Shown here one piece after another: positions 42,952 through 52,042 of a DNA stretch of 64,000 nucleotides (positions within the stretch are counted from its first letter, which is position 1; every line of letters begins with the position of its first letter). The notes beneath the pieces were generated by a model, which was not told the origin of the DNA, made no database searches, and saw nothing but the letters and a program-made list of their open reading frames with translations. The stretch is from DATJLY01 sp035518375. Lineage in GTDB: Bacteria > Pseudomonadota > Alphaproteobacteria > ATCC43930 > CGMCC-115725. The stretch is from contig DATIXQ010000117.1 in NCBI GenBank assembly GCA_035518375.1, positions 62,001 through 126,000 on the forward strand, written 5' to 3'. A program made the position numbers and the translations under genes.

Positions 42952-43757
42952 CGCGTGCCGAGATCGGTCACGATGCGCCGAGCGATGGTGCCGACATCGT
43001 CGGCGGCCTCGCAGGTCGGCGACCGCATGAGCAGCGGCACCTGACGGCGGATCGTCTCCTTGACCCGATCGTCGCGACGAATGATGCCGGCGAGCGGCGG
43101 CTCGATCTTCAGGAACTCGCGGCAGGCGCGCAACAGCGTGCTGTAGGTGCGCTCGCCGTCGCGCACGTTCGAGACCATGTTGACGACGATCTGGATGCCG
43201 CTTGCCAGACGCTCGAGCGCGGTCACCTTGATGTAGGCATAGGCGTCGGTGATCGAGGTGGGCTCGTCGGTCGTGACGACGAGGCAGACGCGCGCCTCTC
43301 TCGTCAGCAAGCGCACCGTGCGCTCGATGCCGGCGCCGAGATCGAGCACGACCCAGTCGTATCCCTGCGCAAAGCGCCCGAGCTCGGCGCGGAGCTCGAT
43401 GAGGCGGCCGGGCGCGAGGTTGGCGAGCCCGCCCGAGCCCGAGCGGCCGGCGATGATGTCGAAGCCGCACGAATGCGGCGTTGCCACTTGGGCGAGCGTG
43501 GCTTCGCCCGCAATCACGCTCGCAAGGTCGCGGCGCGGCGTGGCGCCGAGCTGTACGTCGACATTGGCGAGGCCGAGATCGCCATCGAAAAGCAGCGCCT
43601 TGCGTCCGCTATTGGCGAGCGCATGCGCAAGCGTGATGGAGAACCAGGTCTTGCCGACGCCGCCCTTGCCGGATGCGACGGCAATGATGTTACGTTTTTC
43701 CGCGACCGGGATTTGAACCGGAGCGGCGGCGAGGGCCGCGGCCGTCGCGCTTGTCAT
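42948..43757 (-). CDS. flhG: MinD/ParA-type ATPase FlhG (FleN-like)
   Basis: A 269-residue deviant-Walker ATPase. The signature lysine motif is IAVASGKGGVGKTWFSI, followed by LFDGDLGLANVDVQLG and the switch region DWVVLDLGAGIE. FlhG proteins control flagellar number and position together with FlhF. The ATG overlaps the flhF stop. The C-terminal amphipathic membrane-targeting helix is not obvious. Confidence 0.88.
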   Translation of the reverse strand: MTSATAAALAAAPVQIPVAEKRNIIAVASGKGGVGKTWFSITLAHALANSGRKALLFDGDLGLANVDVQLGATPRRDLASVIAGEATLAQVATPHSCGFDIIAGRSGSGGLANLAPGRLIELRAELGRFAQGYDWVVLDLGAGIERTVRLLTREARVCLVVTTDEPTSITDAYAYIKVTALERLASGIQIVVNMVSNVRDGERTYSTLLRACREFLKIEPPLAGIIRRDDRVKETIRRQVPLLMRSPTCEAADDVGTIARRIVTDLGTR

Positions 43758-44719
43758 GACTCACCTCGCTTTTGAATTTTGGGCCGGCCCTGCGCGGCCA
43801 GCAGCAGGCGGCCGAGCAGGACGGGATTGAAGGGGCTGAGTCCGTCGGCGATCGCCGGCGACACGCCGGCCTCGGCGTAGGGCAGGCGCAGTTCGTCGGC
43901 CACGGCCAGGATGCTGGCGAGCCGGCGCGAGAGATCGAGGCGCGTAACGACGAGCCGTGTGCAGCCGTCAGCGGCGAAGACGCGCGCCATTTCGAGCGCG
44001 TCGACGACATCGCCTCCTGCCGGCAAGACGAGGAGCGGCTCGGCCTTGGCGGCGGCGGCCAACGCCTTCCAGTCGCTGCGCTCGGCGCCTGCATAGGGAT
44101 TGACGCCAGGCCCGTCGATGATGACGAGTTCGGCGGGCTCGGCTACGGCAATGGCGGCGTCGAGTTGGCTGGTATCCTCGGCGCGCTCCATGGGCACATT
44201 GAGTATCTTGGCGAAGGCGGCAAGCTGCTCGGCGGCTCCCGCGCGCTGCGCGTCGGCCGTGATGAGGCGCGCGCGCTTCCCCGCGAAGACGGCGCGCGCC
44301 GCGAGCTTCGCCGCGGTCACGGTCTTGCCGCCGCCGGGTGGCCCGGTGAGAAAGAACCGGCGCTTGCCGTCCTCGGCCGCGACCGGCCTGAAGGGATAGA
44401 GCGTCGCGAGCGCGCTCGAGAGCGCGACAAGCGGCTCTTCCGTGTCGTAGGGCAGCACTGCGGCGATGATCTTCTCGGCAAGTTCGGGCGCGAGCCCATG
44501 CCCGTCGAGCGCATCGCCGATCATGTCGATGGCACTCGCGCTTTGCTTCCCGTTCGACGCGGAAAGAGGCGCGAGGTCGGCATCGAGTGCAGCCGTGACG
44601 GACATCCGCCCGTCCTCGTCCTCCTGCGTCGAGACGATGATGGCGTCGGGGCCCAGATGCTGGCGCACGAGGCTCATCGCCTCGTTCATGGTCCGGCCGG
44701 AATAGCTGCGCAGGCGCAT
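43754..44719 (-). CDS. flhF: Flagellar biosynthesis SRP-like GTPase FlhF
   Basis: A 321-residue protein of the SRP GTPase group. The N-terminal MRLRSYSGRTMNEAMSLVRQ is the FlhF hallmark. The G1 loop is LTGPPGGGKTVTAAKLAARA and the G-domain continues with RLITADAQRAGAAEQL and VIIDGPGVNPY. G4 is degenerate (VTRLDLSRRL rather than TKxD), so GTP specificity is uncertain. Shorter than many FlhF. It follows flhA by 12 bp and is coupled to flhG. Confidence 0.87.
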   Translation of the reverse strand: MRLRSYSGRTMNEAMSLVRQHLGPDAIIVSTQEDEDGRMSVTAALDADLAPLSASNGKQSASAIDMIGDALDGHGLAPELAEKIIAAVLPYDTEEPLVALSSALATLYPFRPVAAEDGKRRFFLTGPPGGGKTVTAAKLAARAVFAGKRARLITADAQRAGAAEQLAAFAKILNVPMERAEDTSQLDAAIAVAEPAELVIIDGPGVNPYAGAERSDWKALAAAAKAEPLLVLPAGGDVVDALEMARVFAADGCTRLVVTRLDLSRRLASILAVADELRLPYAEAGVSPAIADGLSPFNPVLLGRLLLAAQGRPKIQKRGES

Positions 44720-44731
44720 GGCGGATCAGCC

Positions 44732-46831
44732 TCAGATCTGTCCGAGCGTCTTGAGACGCGCCTTGGGGTGGATCTCATTCTGGGACACGACGATCGTGGC
44801 AGGCCGGAAGCGCTCGATGATCGAGCGCACATAAGGCCTGACGGCGGGGCTCGTGAGCAGCACTGGCGCGTCGCCCTTCGCCGCCAATCGCTCGAAGGCG
44901 ATGCGTACCGCACCGATGAACTCCTGCAGCCGGCTCGGCGCCATGCTGAGATGGCGCTCCTCGCCCTGGCCCGAGAGCGCCTCGGCGAACGACTGCTCCC
45001 AGTGCGGCGACAGGCTGACGATCGGGATGAAGCCGCCCTCGGCGGTATTGGTGTCGCTGATCTGCCGTGCCAGACGCGCGCGCACGTGCTCGGTGATGAT
45101 CGAGACGTTGCGGCTGTAGCCGCACGCCTCAGAAATCCCTTCGAGCACGGTCGGCAGGTCGCGGATCGACACGCGCTCGGCCAGAAGATTCTGCAGCACG
45201 CGCTGGATGCCGCCCATCGAGATTTGCGATGGCACCATGTCGCCGACGAGCTTCTGGTGACCCTTGTCGAGCTCGTCGATGAGCTTTTGCGTCTCGGCAT
45301 AGGACAACAGCTCGGCCATGTTGTCCTTGATGACCTCGGTGAGGTGCGTGGTGATGACGGTCTGGGGTTCGACGACCGTATAGCCGCGGAACGTCGCCTC
45401 CTCGCGCTGCGTCTCCTGCACCCATTGCGCTGGGAGCCCGAAGGTCGGTTCAGTCGTCGCCTCGCCCGGGAGCTGGATCGGCTCGCCGCGCGGGTCCATC
45501 ACGAGCAGCATGCTCGGGCGCAACTCGCCACGCCCGACCTCGATCTCCTTGATGCGGATGAGATAGGCATTGGCGGGCAGCTGCAGATTGTCCTGGATGC
45601 GCACCGAAGGCATGATGAAACCCATATCGGCGGCAAGCTGGCGCCGCAGGCTCCGTACCTGGTCGGTGAGGCGCGAGCCGTGATCGCCGTTGATGAGGCT
45701 CAGGAGCCCGTAGCCAAGCTCGAGCCGGATCTGGTCGATCTGGAGCGCATTTCGGATCGGCTCCTCCTTGGGCGGCTGAGCTGCGGCTTTCGCAGCCTCG
45801 ACCGCCTGCTCCTGTTCCTTCTCCTTTCGCGCGGTGAGCTTCCAGGCCGCGCCGCCGGTCAGAGCTGAGAGCGACATGAAGGGGAGCATCGGCACGCCCG
45901 GCACCAGCGAGAGCGTCAGCATCAGCGACGAGGCGACGCCCAACGCCGCCGGATAGGCGCCGAGCTGGCCGAAAAAGGCCTTGTCGGCCGAACCGCTCGT
46001 GCCGGCTTTCGATACGAGCATGCCGGCTGCGGTCGAAACGATGAGCGCCGGAATCTGTGTCACGAGCCCATCGCCGACGGTCAGCAGCGTATAGGTCTGG
46101 GTCGCGTTGGCGAAGGTGAGGTTCTTTTGCACCACGCCGATGACGATGCCGGCAATGATATTGATGACGGTGATGATGAGGCCCGCGACGGCATCGCCCC
46201 GCACGAATTTCGAGGCGCCGTCCATCGCGCCGTAGAAATTGCTTTCGTCCTCGAGATCGCGCCGGCGCTGGCGCGCCTTTGTCTCGTCGATGAGGCCGGC
46301 CGAGAGGTCGGCGTCAATCGCCATCTGCTTGCCGGGCATGCTGTCTAGGCTGAAGCGCGCTGCGACTTCCGCGATGCGGCCCGAACCCTTGGTGATGACT
46401 ACGAAATTCACCACGACGAGGATCGTGAACACGATCACGCCGATGATGAAGTTGCCGTTCATCACGAAATTGCCGAAGGCCTGGATGACGTGACCGGCGG
46501 CCGCGGTGCCCTCGTGGCCGTGCCCGAGAATGAGCCGCGTCGAGGCGAGATTGAGCGCGAGGCGAAGCATCGTCGCCATCAGCAGCACGGTCGGAAACGA
46601 GGAAAAATCGAGCGGCCGCTCGATGAAGAGCGCCACCATCAGGATCAGCACCGAGAACGTCATCGAGAACGCCAGGCTCATGTCGAGGAGCCAGGTCGGC
46701 ATCGGCAGGATGAGCACGACGAGGATCGACACGACGGCCAGCGCGAGCGCGATCTCACCGCGCTTCAGCGTCGCGAGTAGACGTTCGGCGATCGCCTGCG
46801 GCGATCCGGAAAGGGCGGCGGTGTCCGCCAT
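44732..46831 (-). CDS. flhA: Flagellar type III export gate protein FlhA
   Basis: A 699-residue inner-membrane protein. The N-terminal half has about 8 transmembrane segments and the FHIPEP-family signature KGSGRIAEVAARFSLDSM with PGKQMAIDADL. The C-terminal cytoplasmic domain (about 350-699) binds export chaperones. It follows flbD by 23 bp in the fliF-to-flhA operon order known from Caulobacter. Confidence 0.96.
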   Translation of the reverse strand: MADTAALSGSPQAIAERLLATLKRGEIALALAVVSILVVLILPMPTWLLDMSLAFSMTFSVLILMVALFIERPLDFSSFPTVLLMATMLRLALNLASTRLILGHGHEGTAAAGHVIQAFGNFVMNGNFIIGVIVFTILVVVNFVVITKGSGRIAEVAARFSLDSMPGKQMAIDADLSAGLIDETKARQRRRDLEDESNFYGAMDGASKFVRGDAVAGLIITVINIIAGIVIGVVQKNLTFANATQTYTLLTVGDGLVTQIPALIVSTAAGMLVSKAGTSGSADKAFFGQLGAYPAALGVASSLMLTLSLVPGVPMLPFMSLSALTGGAAWKLTARKEKEQEQAVEAAKAAAQPPKEEPIRNALQIDQIRLELGYGLLSLINGDHGSRLTDQVRSLRRQLAADMGFIMPSVRIQDNLQLPANAYLIRIKEIEVGRGELRPSMLLVMDPRGEPIQLPGEATTEPTFGLPAQWVQETQREEATFRGYTVVEPQTVITTHLTEVIKDNMAELLSYAETQKLIDELDKGHQKLVGDMVPSQISMGGIQRVLQNLLAERVSIRDLPTVLEGISEACGYSRNVSIITEHVRARLARQISDTNTAEGGFIPIVSLSPHWEQSFAEALSGQGEERHLSMAPSRLQEFIGAVRIAFERLAAKGDAPVLLTSPAVRPYVRSIIERFRPATIVVSQNEIHPKARLKTLGQI

Positions 46832-46854
46832 GGCTTAGGTCTGCGGGCCCTGGC

Positions 46855-48195
46855 TCACGCGGAAATCCGTTCCGGCTCGCCCGGCAGCGGCACGTTGAGC
46901 CCCTCCTGCCGGTATTGCTGCAGCTTGTTGCGCAGCGTGCGGATCGAGATGCCGAGGATGTTGGCGGCGTGCGTGCGGTTGCCCAGGCAATGCGACAGCG
47001 TGCCGAGGATGAGGTCGCGCTCGACCTCCGCAACGGTGCGGCCGACGAGTCCGCCTGCGTTCACGCCGGCTGGCGCCTCGTCTTCGTCGCTCCTTTTCAG
47101 CGGTGCGAGCATGATCGCCTCGGGCCCGATCTCCTCGCCGCCGGCCAAAAGCACGGCGCGATGCATCGTGTTCTCGAGCTCGCGTACGTTGCCGCGCCAG
47201 GGATGCCGGTTCAGAAGCTCGCGCGCAGAAACCGAGAGCCGGCGTGCCGGCAAACCGTTCGACTCTGCATACTTGCCGATGAAGTGCTCGGCCAGGAGTT
47301 CGATGTCGCGAGTTCGCTCGCGCAGCGCCGGGATGCGCAGCGTGACGACATTGAGGCGGAAGTACAGATCCTCGCGGAACTCGCCCTTGCGCACTTGTTC
47401 CTCGAGGTCGCGGTTCGAGGTCGCAATGAGGCGGATATCGACCTTGATGGGCTGGGTCCCGCCAACGCGATCAATCTCGCGCTCCTGCACTGCACGCAGG
47501 AGCTTCGCCTGGAGCCGCGGATGCATCTCGCTCACCTCGTCGAGAAGGAGCGTGCCGCCCGAGGCTTCCTCGAACTTTCCGATGCGGCGCGCGACCGCGC
47601 CGGTGAAAGCACCCTTCTCATGCCCGAACAGCTCGCTCTCGAGCAGATTGTCGGGAATGGCGGCGCAGTTGACGGAGACGAAACTCTGCCGCGCCCGCTT
47701 GCTCTTGCGGTGGATGAGACGGGCCAGCACCTCCTTGCCCGTGCCGCTTTCGCCGGTGACGAGGACAGTCGCGTCCGATGGCGCGATCTGCTCGGCGAGT
47801 TTCACGAGGCTTTCCATCGCCGCGTCGCGATAGAGGAGGGAATGGCTTTCCTGCGCCACCGCTTGCAGCACGGCGGCGATCATCTCTGCATCCGGCGGCA
47901 GCGGCAGGTATTCCTTCGCTCCGGCCTTGATCGCCCGCACCGCGGCACTCGCGTCGGCGCCGACACCACACGCCACGACCGGAACGGCGAACCGTTCCTG
48001 CCGCAGGCTCTGCACCATGGCGCCGATGTCGAGCTTCACGTCCATCAGGAGGAGATCGGCGCCCTGGCCCGAGCGCAGTGCCGTCAGCGCCTGATCGATG
48101 CCATCGACGTGGGCGACGCCGGCGCCGCGCGCGAGCGCGATCTTGCCAGCGGCGCTGATATAGCCCTCGAGCGGGCCGATGATGAGGAGACGCAT
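46855..48195 (-). CDS. flbD: Sigma-54-dependent flagellar regulator FlbD
   Basis: A 446-residue transcription activator. The N-terminal receiver-like domain keeps Asp52 (LLLMDVKLD) but lacks the acidic pair (LLIIGPLEGY), as in Caulobacter FlbD, which does not use ordinary phosphorylation. The AAA+ domain has Walker A GESGTGKEVLARL, the sigma-54 contact loop EKGAFTGAVAR, and LLLDEVSEM. The C-terminal Fis-type helix-turn-helix ends in ILGISIRTLRNKLQQYRQEG. Position between fliN and flhA matches Caulobacter. It should act on the repeats at 55910-56025 and 52002-52037. Confidence 0.93.
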   Translation of the reverse strand: MRLLIIGPLEGYISAAGKIALARGAGVAHVDGIDQALTALRSGQGADLLLMDVKLDIGAMVQSLRQERFAVPVVACGVGADASAAVRAIKAGAKEYLPLPPDAEMIAAVLQAVAQESHSLLYRDAAMESLVKLAEQIAPSDATVLVTGESGTGKEVLARLIHRKSKRARQSFVSVNCAAIPDNLLESELFGHEKGAFTGAVARRIGKFEEASGGTLLLDEVSEMHPRLQAKLLRAVQEREIDRVGGTQPIKVDIRLIATSNRDLEEQVRKGEFREDLYFRLNVVTLRIPALRERTRDIELLAEHFIGKYAESNGLPARRLSVSARELLNRHPWRGNVRELENTMHRAVLLAGGEEIGPEAIMLAPLKRSDEDEAPAGVNAGGLVGRTVAEVERDLILGTLSHCLGNRTHAANILGISIRTLRNKLQQYRQEGLNVPLPGEPERISA

Positions 48196-48220
48196 GGGAT
48201 TGGCCCTTGTTCGATCTGGT

Positions 48221-48541
48221 TCAGGTGCGGTCGGCCTTGACGATTTCCGTCATGGTGACGCCCAGGCGCTCGTCCACGACGACGACCTCGCCGCGCGCGA
48301 CGAGCCGGTTGTTGACGTAGATGTCGATCGCCTCGCCGACGCGGCGATCGAGTTCGACGACGGCGCCGCGGCCGAGCTTTAGTAGCTGGCTCACCTGCAT
48401 CGTGGCGCGCCCGAGCACGGCCGAGATCTGTACCGGAATGTCGTAGACAGCCTCGAGTTCCTTGGCGTTCTGCGGCCTGTTCTCGGGCGGCGGAGCGTTG
48501 TCGGTGTCGAGCTCGTCGAGCTGAAGGTTCGTGTCATTCAT
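48221..48541 (-). CDS. fliN: Flagellar motor switch protein FliN
   Basis: A 106-residue C-ring protein with the SpoA domain: YDIPVQISAVLGRATMQVSQ, LLKLGRGAVVELDRRVGEAI, and NNRLVARGEVVVVDERLGV. The N-terminal 30 residues are acidic and Pro/Asn-rich. It overlaps the end of fliH by 8 bp. Confidence 0.95.
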   Translation of the reverse strand: MNDTNLQLDELDTDNAPPPENRPQNAKELEAVYDIPVQISAVLGRATMQVSQLLKLGRGAVVELDRRVGEAIDIYVNNRLVARGEVVVVDERLGVTMTEIVKADRT

Positions 48542-49205
48542 GAGTCGTCTCCTCGAATTCGTGTTCAGTCGCTAGGGCGGGGGCGGGGGCGGGGACTGGG
48601 CGCGCCAGGATGCGGTCGAGCTCGGCCATGAACCGGCCGTGATCGCGCTCGGCGCCGCCATCGGCCCATTCGATCCTGGCATCGCCGGCGGCAAGATCAG
48701 GGTCGGCCAGCAGCACGAGCTTTCCGGAAAAGCCGGCGGACTGCGACAGCGCCGGCAGACGGTCCTTCAGCGGCTCGAAAAGCGCGTCGCCGACGCGCAG
48801 CACGATGCGCGGCTCCTCGAAGGTCTCCCCTAGAATGCGCGTGACGAAAGATTCGAGCTCCGCCAGCGGGTCCTTGGCGGCAAGCGCAGGAACTGCGCGC
48901 TGGATAACGGCGCGGACGAAAGCTACGGCGGTGTGTTCGACTTCGCTCTCGATGCGTGTGCGCTCGGCGAGAAGGCGCTCGGCGGCGGCTGTCAGCGTTT
49001 CGACCGCGCCGGTAAGCTTCGCCTCATTGCTCTGCGCGGCTTCGGCAAGGGCGCTGCTGCGGCCTGCGGCGAGCCCTTCGCTGCGTGCGGCGTCGAGCTC
49101 GGCCTGCGTGAAACGCGGCTCGGGCAATACGCTCGTGTCGTCGCTTTCCGGCGGATCGAGCCGGTCGAAGGAGACGTCGAACAGGAAGCGCTGCGGCTTG
49201 CCCAT
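48534..49205 (-). CDS. fliH: Flagellar assembly protein FliH (FlbE)
   Basis: A 223-residue protein, the FliI regulator of the export apparatus. A helical middle (ELDAARSEGLAAGRSSALAE and following) is succeeded by the FliH/V-ATPase-E-like C-terminal domain ending in ARIEWADGGAERDHGRFM. It corresponds to flbE of Caulobacter by position between fliG and fliN. Sequence conservation in this family is low; synteny carries much of the call. Confidence 0.85.
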   Translation of the reverse strand: MGKPQRFLFDVSFDRLDPPESDDTSVLPEPRFTQAELDAARSEGLAAGRSSALAEAAQSNEAKLTGAVETLTAAAERLLAERTRIESEVEHTAVAFVRAVIQRAVPALAAKDPLAELESFVTRILGETFEEPRIVLRVGDALFEPLKDRLPALSQSAGFSGKLVLLADPDLAAGDARIEWADGGAERDHGRFMAELDRILARPVPAPAPALATEHEFEETTHE

Positions 49206-49211
49206 GGCGGC

Positions 49212-50228
49212 CTAGTAGACGAGCTCGTCTTCGCCGCTGCCGTCGGAGATGACGATCTCTCCGCGCGCGGCGAGGTCCTTTGCGACCGAGACGAGATAGG
49301 CTTGAGACTCCTCGACATCCTTGAGGCGGATCGGGCCCATCGCCGCGATCTCCTCGCGCAGGAGCTTTCCCGCGCGCTCCGACATGTGCGAGAAAAACAG
49401 GTCGCGCAGCGTTTCCGATGCGCCTTTGAGGGCAATCGGAATCTTTTCCTTCTCGGCGGTGCGCAGGATGGCCTGGATCGCCGCTCCGTCGAGCTTGCCC
49501 AGATCCTCGAACGTGAACATGAGGGCCTTGATCTTGTCGGCGGAATCGCGATTGCGCTCTTCGAGCGCGGTGATGAAGCGCGTCTCCGTGTTGCGGTCGA
49601 GGCTGTTGAAGATCTCGGCGATGAGCTCGTGCGAATCCCGGCGGTTGGTGCGGGCCAGGCTCGAGAAGAATTCGTTCCTGAGCGTGCGCTCGACATCGTC
49701 GAGCACGTCCTTCTGCACCGCCTCCATGCGCAGCATGCGCATGACGACTTCCATGGCGAAGCTTTCGGGCAACTGCGTCAGGACACGGCCGGCATGATCC
49801 GGCTTGACCTTGGACAGCACCACGGCCACGGTCTGCGGATATTCGTTCTTGAGATAGTTCGCGAGCACCGATTCGTTCACGTTGCCGAGCTTGTCCCACA
49901 TGGTGCGGCCGGCGGGCCCGCGGATCTCTTCCATGAGGTTGTTGACGCGCTCGGAACCGAGCACTTTGACAAGCAATCGCTCCGTGCTCTCGTAGGTGCC
50001 GACCAGCGAGCCGGTTGCCGAAATCTGCTCGGCGAACTCGATGACGAGCCGCTCGATGATGGGCGAGGCGACCGTCCCGAGATTGGCCATGGTCTGGGAG
50101 ATCTCCTTGATCTCCTCATCGTCCATGAGGGTGAAGAGCTTTCCCATCTGGTCTTCGCCGACCGCAAGCAACAGGATCGCCGCCTTCTCGGCGCCGGAGA
50201 GCGTGCGGTAATCGTCGCGAACGCGCAT
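49212..50228 (-). CDS. fliG: Flagellar motor switch protein FliG
   Basis: A 338-residue rotor protein that couples the MS ring to torque generation. N-terminal domain LSGAEKAAILLLAVGEDQMG. The middle domain shows EEIRGPAGRTMWDKLGNVNE and LKNEYPQTVAVVLSKV, where the common EHPQ motif is EYPQ. The C-terminal charged helix (KIKALMFTFEDLGKLDGAAI) interacts with MotA. Follows fliF by 18 bp. Confidence 0.95.
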   Translation of the reverse strand: MRVRDDYRTLSGAEKAAILLLAVGEDQMGKLFTLMDDEEIKEISQTMANLGTVASPIIERLVIEFAEQISATGSLVGTYESTERLLVKVLGSERVNNLMEEIRGPAGRTMWDKLGNVNESVLANYLKNEYPQTVAVVLSKVKPDHAGRVLTQLPESFAMEVVMRMLRMEAVQKDVLDDVERTLRNEFFSSLARTNRRDSHELIAEIFNSLDRNTETRFITALEERNRDSADKIKALMFTFEDLGKLDGAAIQAILRTAEKEKIPIALKGASETLRDLFFSHMSERAGKLLREEIAAMGPIRLKDVEESQAYLVSVAKDLAARGEIVISDGSGEDELVY

Positions 50229-50246
50229 GATGTTCGTCCGCCCCTC

Positions 50247-51923
50247 TTACCGTTCCTGGTACATCCAGCTGCGCACGATCGCGAGTGCCTCTTCGGGATG
50301 CTTGTCGACGATCTCGCTGACCTTGCGCAGGCTCGATGCCGCGACGCGCCCGTCCACCTGGCCGATATCGATCGCAGCGTCTTGCTCGGCGGCGTGTTGA
50401 GCGGCGCGCTGCTGCGCGAGCGCGACGGCACTGCCGCCCGGCGCAGGAAGCGCCGCCGTGGCCCCGCCTTGGCGCGTAAGAAGCCGCGTGCCGTCACCGC
50501 CGATGGCGCCGCCGGGCGTGACCCCGTCGAGCAGGCGGTTCACGAGCGGCCGGATCACCAGCAGAATCACGAGGACGGCGACCACGGCGAGAATGAGCGT
50601 CTCGCCCATGTGCATGATGTCGGCGCGCTCGAAGCCCATGATGGTTTGAGCCGGTGGCGCCACGGGTTCGTCGACCGGGGCGAATTGCATGTTCACGACG
50701 TCGACATTGTCGCCGCGCTTTTGGTCATAGCCGATGGCCGAGCGCACAAGCGACGTCAGTTCCTTCATCTCGTCGGCGGACCGCGGCTGATACTTCTTCG
50801 TTCCGTCGGCGGCGCTGGTGTACGTGCCGTCAACCACGACCGCGACGGATTGCCGCTTGAGCGCGCCGGCCTGGCGGACTTGGCTCTGCACCGTCTTGGT
50901 GATCTCGTAGTTGACGGTCTCCTCGTTGCGCGAGCCGCGCGTTTGGCCGGTGCTGGTGGGCCCGCTCGGGGTCGGCTGATTGTTCTGGTTGGGCAGATTG
51001 TTGGCGACGGAGACCGGCTGCGCCGCGTTGCCCTGGCTGCTGTCGTTCGACTCCGTGACGGTCTGGGTCGAGCGCACGACTTGGCCGTTCGGATCATAAG
51101 CCTCGGAATTGGTCGTGACCTGGTCAAAATCCATATCGACGGAGACATCGACGCGTGCCTTGCCCGGCCCGAGCGATCGATCGATCAGCTGCTCGAGGTT
51201 GCGCGACAGCCGGTTCTCGTAGTTGACGCGCATCTCCTCGGCGGAGGAGCTCGAAAGTGCGCCCTGACCGCCGCCGTCGCCACGCGCGAGCAGATTGCCT
51301 TCTGTATCGACGATCGAGACCCGATCCGGCCTGAGATCGGGCACGGCCGAGGCGACGAGATGTTGGATCGCGGCGACCTGCATCGAGGCAAGCCGCCCCG
51401 CGCCGCGCAGCTTCACGACGATGGACGCGCTTGGGATCTGGCGGTCACGTGTGAACAGTTCGCGTCGCGGCAGCACAAGATGGACGCGCGCGGATTGGAT
51501 CGAATCGAGCGAGGAGATCGTGCGCGAAAGTTCGCCCTCGAGCGCGCGTACCTGGTTGACGTTCTCGACGAAGCTCGAGGTGCCGAAGGCGTCGCTCTTG
51601 TCGAAAATCTCGTAGCCGACCGAGCCACCATGCGGCAGCCCGTCGTCGGCGATGAGCATCCGCACGCGTGTCACTTGGTCGACCGGGACCATGATCGTCG
51701 AGCCGTCGCCTTTGAGCTGATACGGCACGTTCATGGCGTCGAGCTTCTGCACGATTGCGCCGCTGTCCTTGGGGTCAAGGTCGCCGAACAGCAGGCCGTA
51801 GCCCGGCGTCGCGATGCGCGAGCTGATGAACCCGAAGAAGCCGATGCTTGCCGCGGCAACCGCCGCGAGCACGGCAAGCCGCACGATGCCGAGGTTACGA
51901 AGCGTCTGAAGCAGGCCGTTCAC
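50247..51923 (-). CDS. fliF: Flagellar MS-ring protein FliF
   Basis: A 558-residue MS-ring subunit. TM1 is about residues 15-35, the YscJ-type ring-building motifs follow (GYGLLFGDLDPKDSGAIVQK, VRALEGELSRTISSLDSIQS), TM2 is about 435-460 (LILAVVAVLVILLVIRPLVN). The C-terminal tail, which binds FliG, holds VRKVSEIVDKHPEE-like sequence. Starts at GTG 51923. First gene of fliF-fliG-fliH-fliN-flbD-flhA. Two CGGCA-N5-TGCCG repeats lie 79-114 bp upstream, a likely FlbD control site. Confidence 0.95.
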   Translation of the reverse strand: MNGLLQTLRNLGIVRLAVLAAVAAASIGFFGFISSRIATPGYGLLFGDLDPKDSGAIVQKLDAMNVPYQLKGDGSTIMVPVDQVTRVRMLIADDGLPHGGSVGYEIFDKSDAFGTSSFVENVNQVRALEGELSRTISSLDSIQSARVHLVLPRRELFTRDRQIPSASIVVKLRGAGRLASMQVAAIQHLVASAVPDLRPDRVSIVDTEGNLLARGDGGGQGALSSSSAEEMRVNYENRLSRNLEQLIDRSLGPGKARVDVSVDMDFDQVTTNSEAYDPNGQVVRSTQTVTESNDSSQGNAAQPVSVANNLPNQNNQPTPSGPTSTGQTRGSRNEETVNYEITKTVQSQVRQAGALKRQSVAVVVDGTYTSAADGTKKYQPRSADEMKELTSLVRSAIGYDQKRGDNVDVVNMQFAPVDEPVAPPAQTIMGFERADIMHMGETLILAVVAVLVILLVIRPLVNRLLDGVTPGGAIGGDGTRLLTRQGGATAALPAPGGSAVALAQQRAAQHAAEQDAAIDIGQVDGRVAASSLRKVSEIVDKHPEEALAIVRSWMYQER

Positions 51924-52001
51924 CGTTAACCGCCTCTAGCTGCGGAAGACATCCTCTCGCAGCAAATTATTGGCGGTTGGGTGAAGGACCGGTTAAGGGA
52001 C

Positions 52002-52037
52002 CGGCAGTTTTTGCCGCGTGGGCGGCAGAACTTGCCG
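52002..52037. promoter_or_regulatory. Two CGGCA-N5-TGCCG inverted repeats upstream of fliF (candidate FlbD sites)
   Basis: CGGCA-GTTTT-TGCCG at 52002-52016 and CGGCA-GAACT-TGCCG at 52023-52037, both perfect in the 5-bp arms. Their starts are 21 bp apart, two helical turns. The same motif occurs four times between fliK and flagellin. In Caulobacter, FlbD binds a ftr site at the fliF promoter and represses it, which fits this position. Confidence 0.7.
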
Positions 52038-52042
52038 CTCGC

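Noticed and set aside
43772..45868. Plus-strand ORF of 698 codons opposite flhF and flhA
   Set aside because: Antisense to conserved flhA/flhF; no domain recognisable.
48933..51929. Plus-strand ORF of 998 codons opposite fliH, fliG and fliF
   Set aside because: Spans three clearly identified flagellar genes on the other strand and carries His/Arg/Asp-rich junk sequence.
51926..51940. TTAA-CCGCCTC-TAGC just upstream of fliF as a CtrA box
   Set aside because: Only 6 of 8 fixed bases match, and it overlaps the ribosome-binding region immediately before the start codon.
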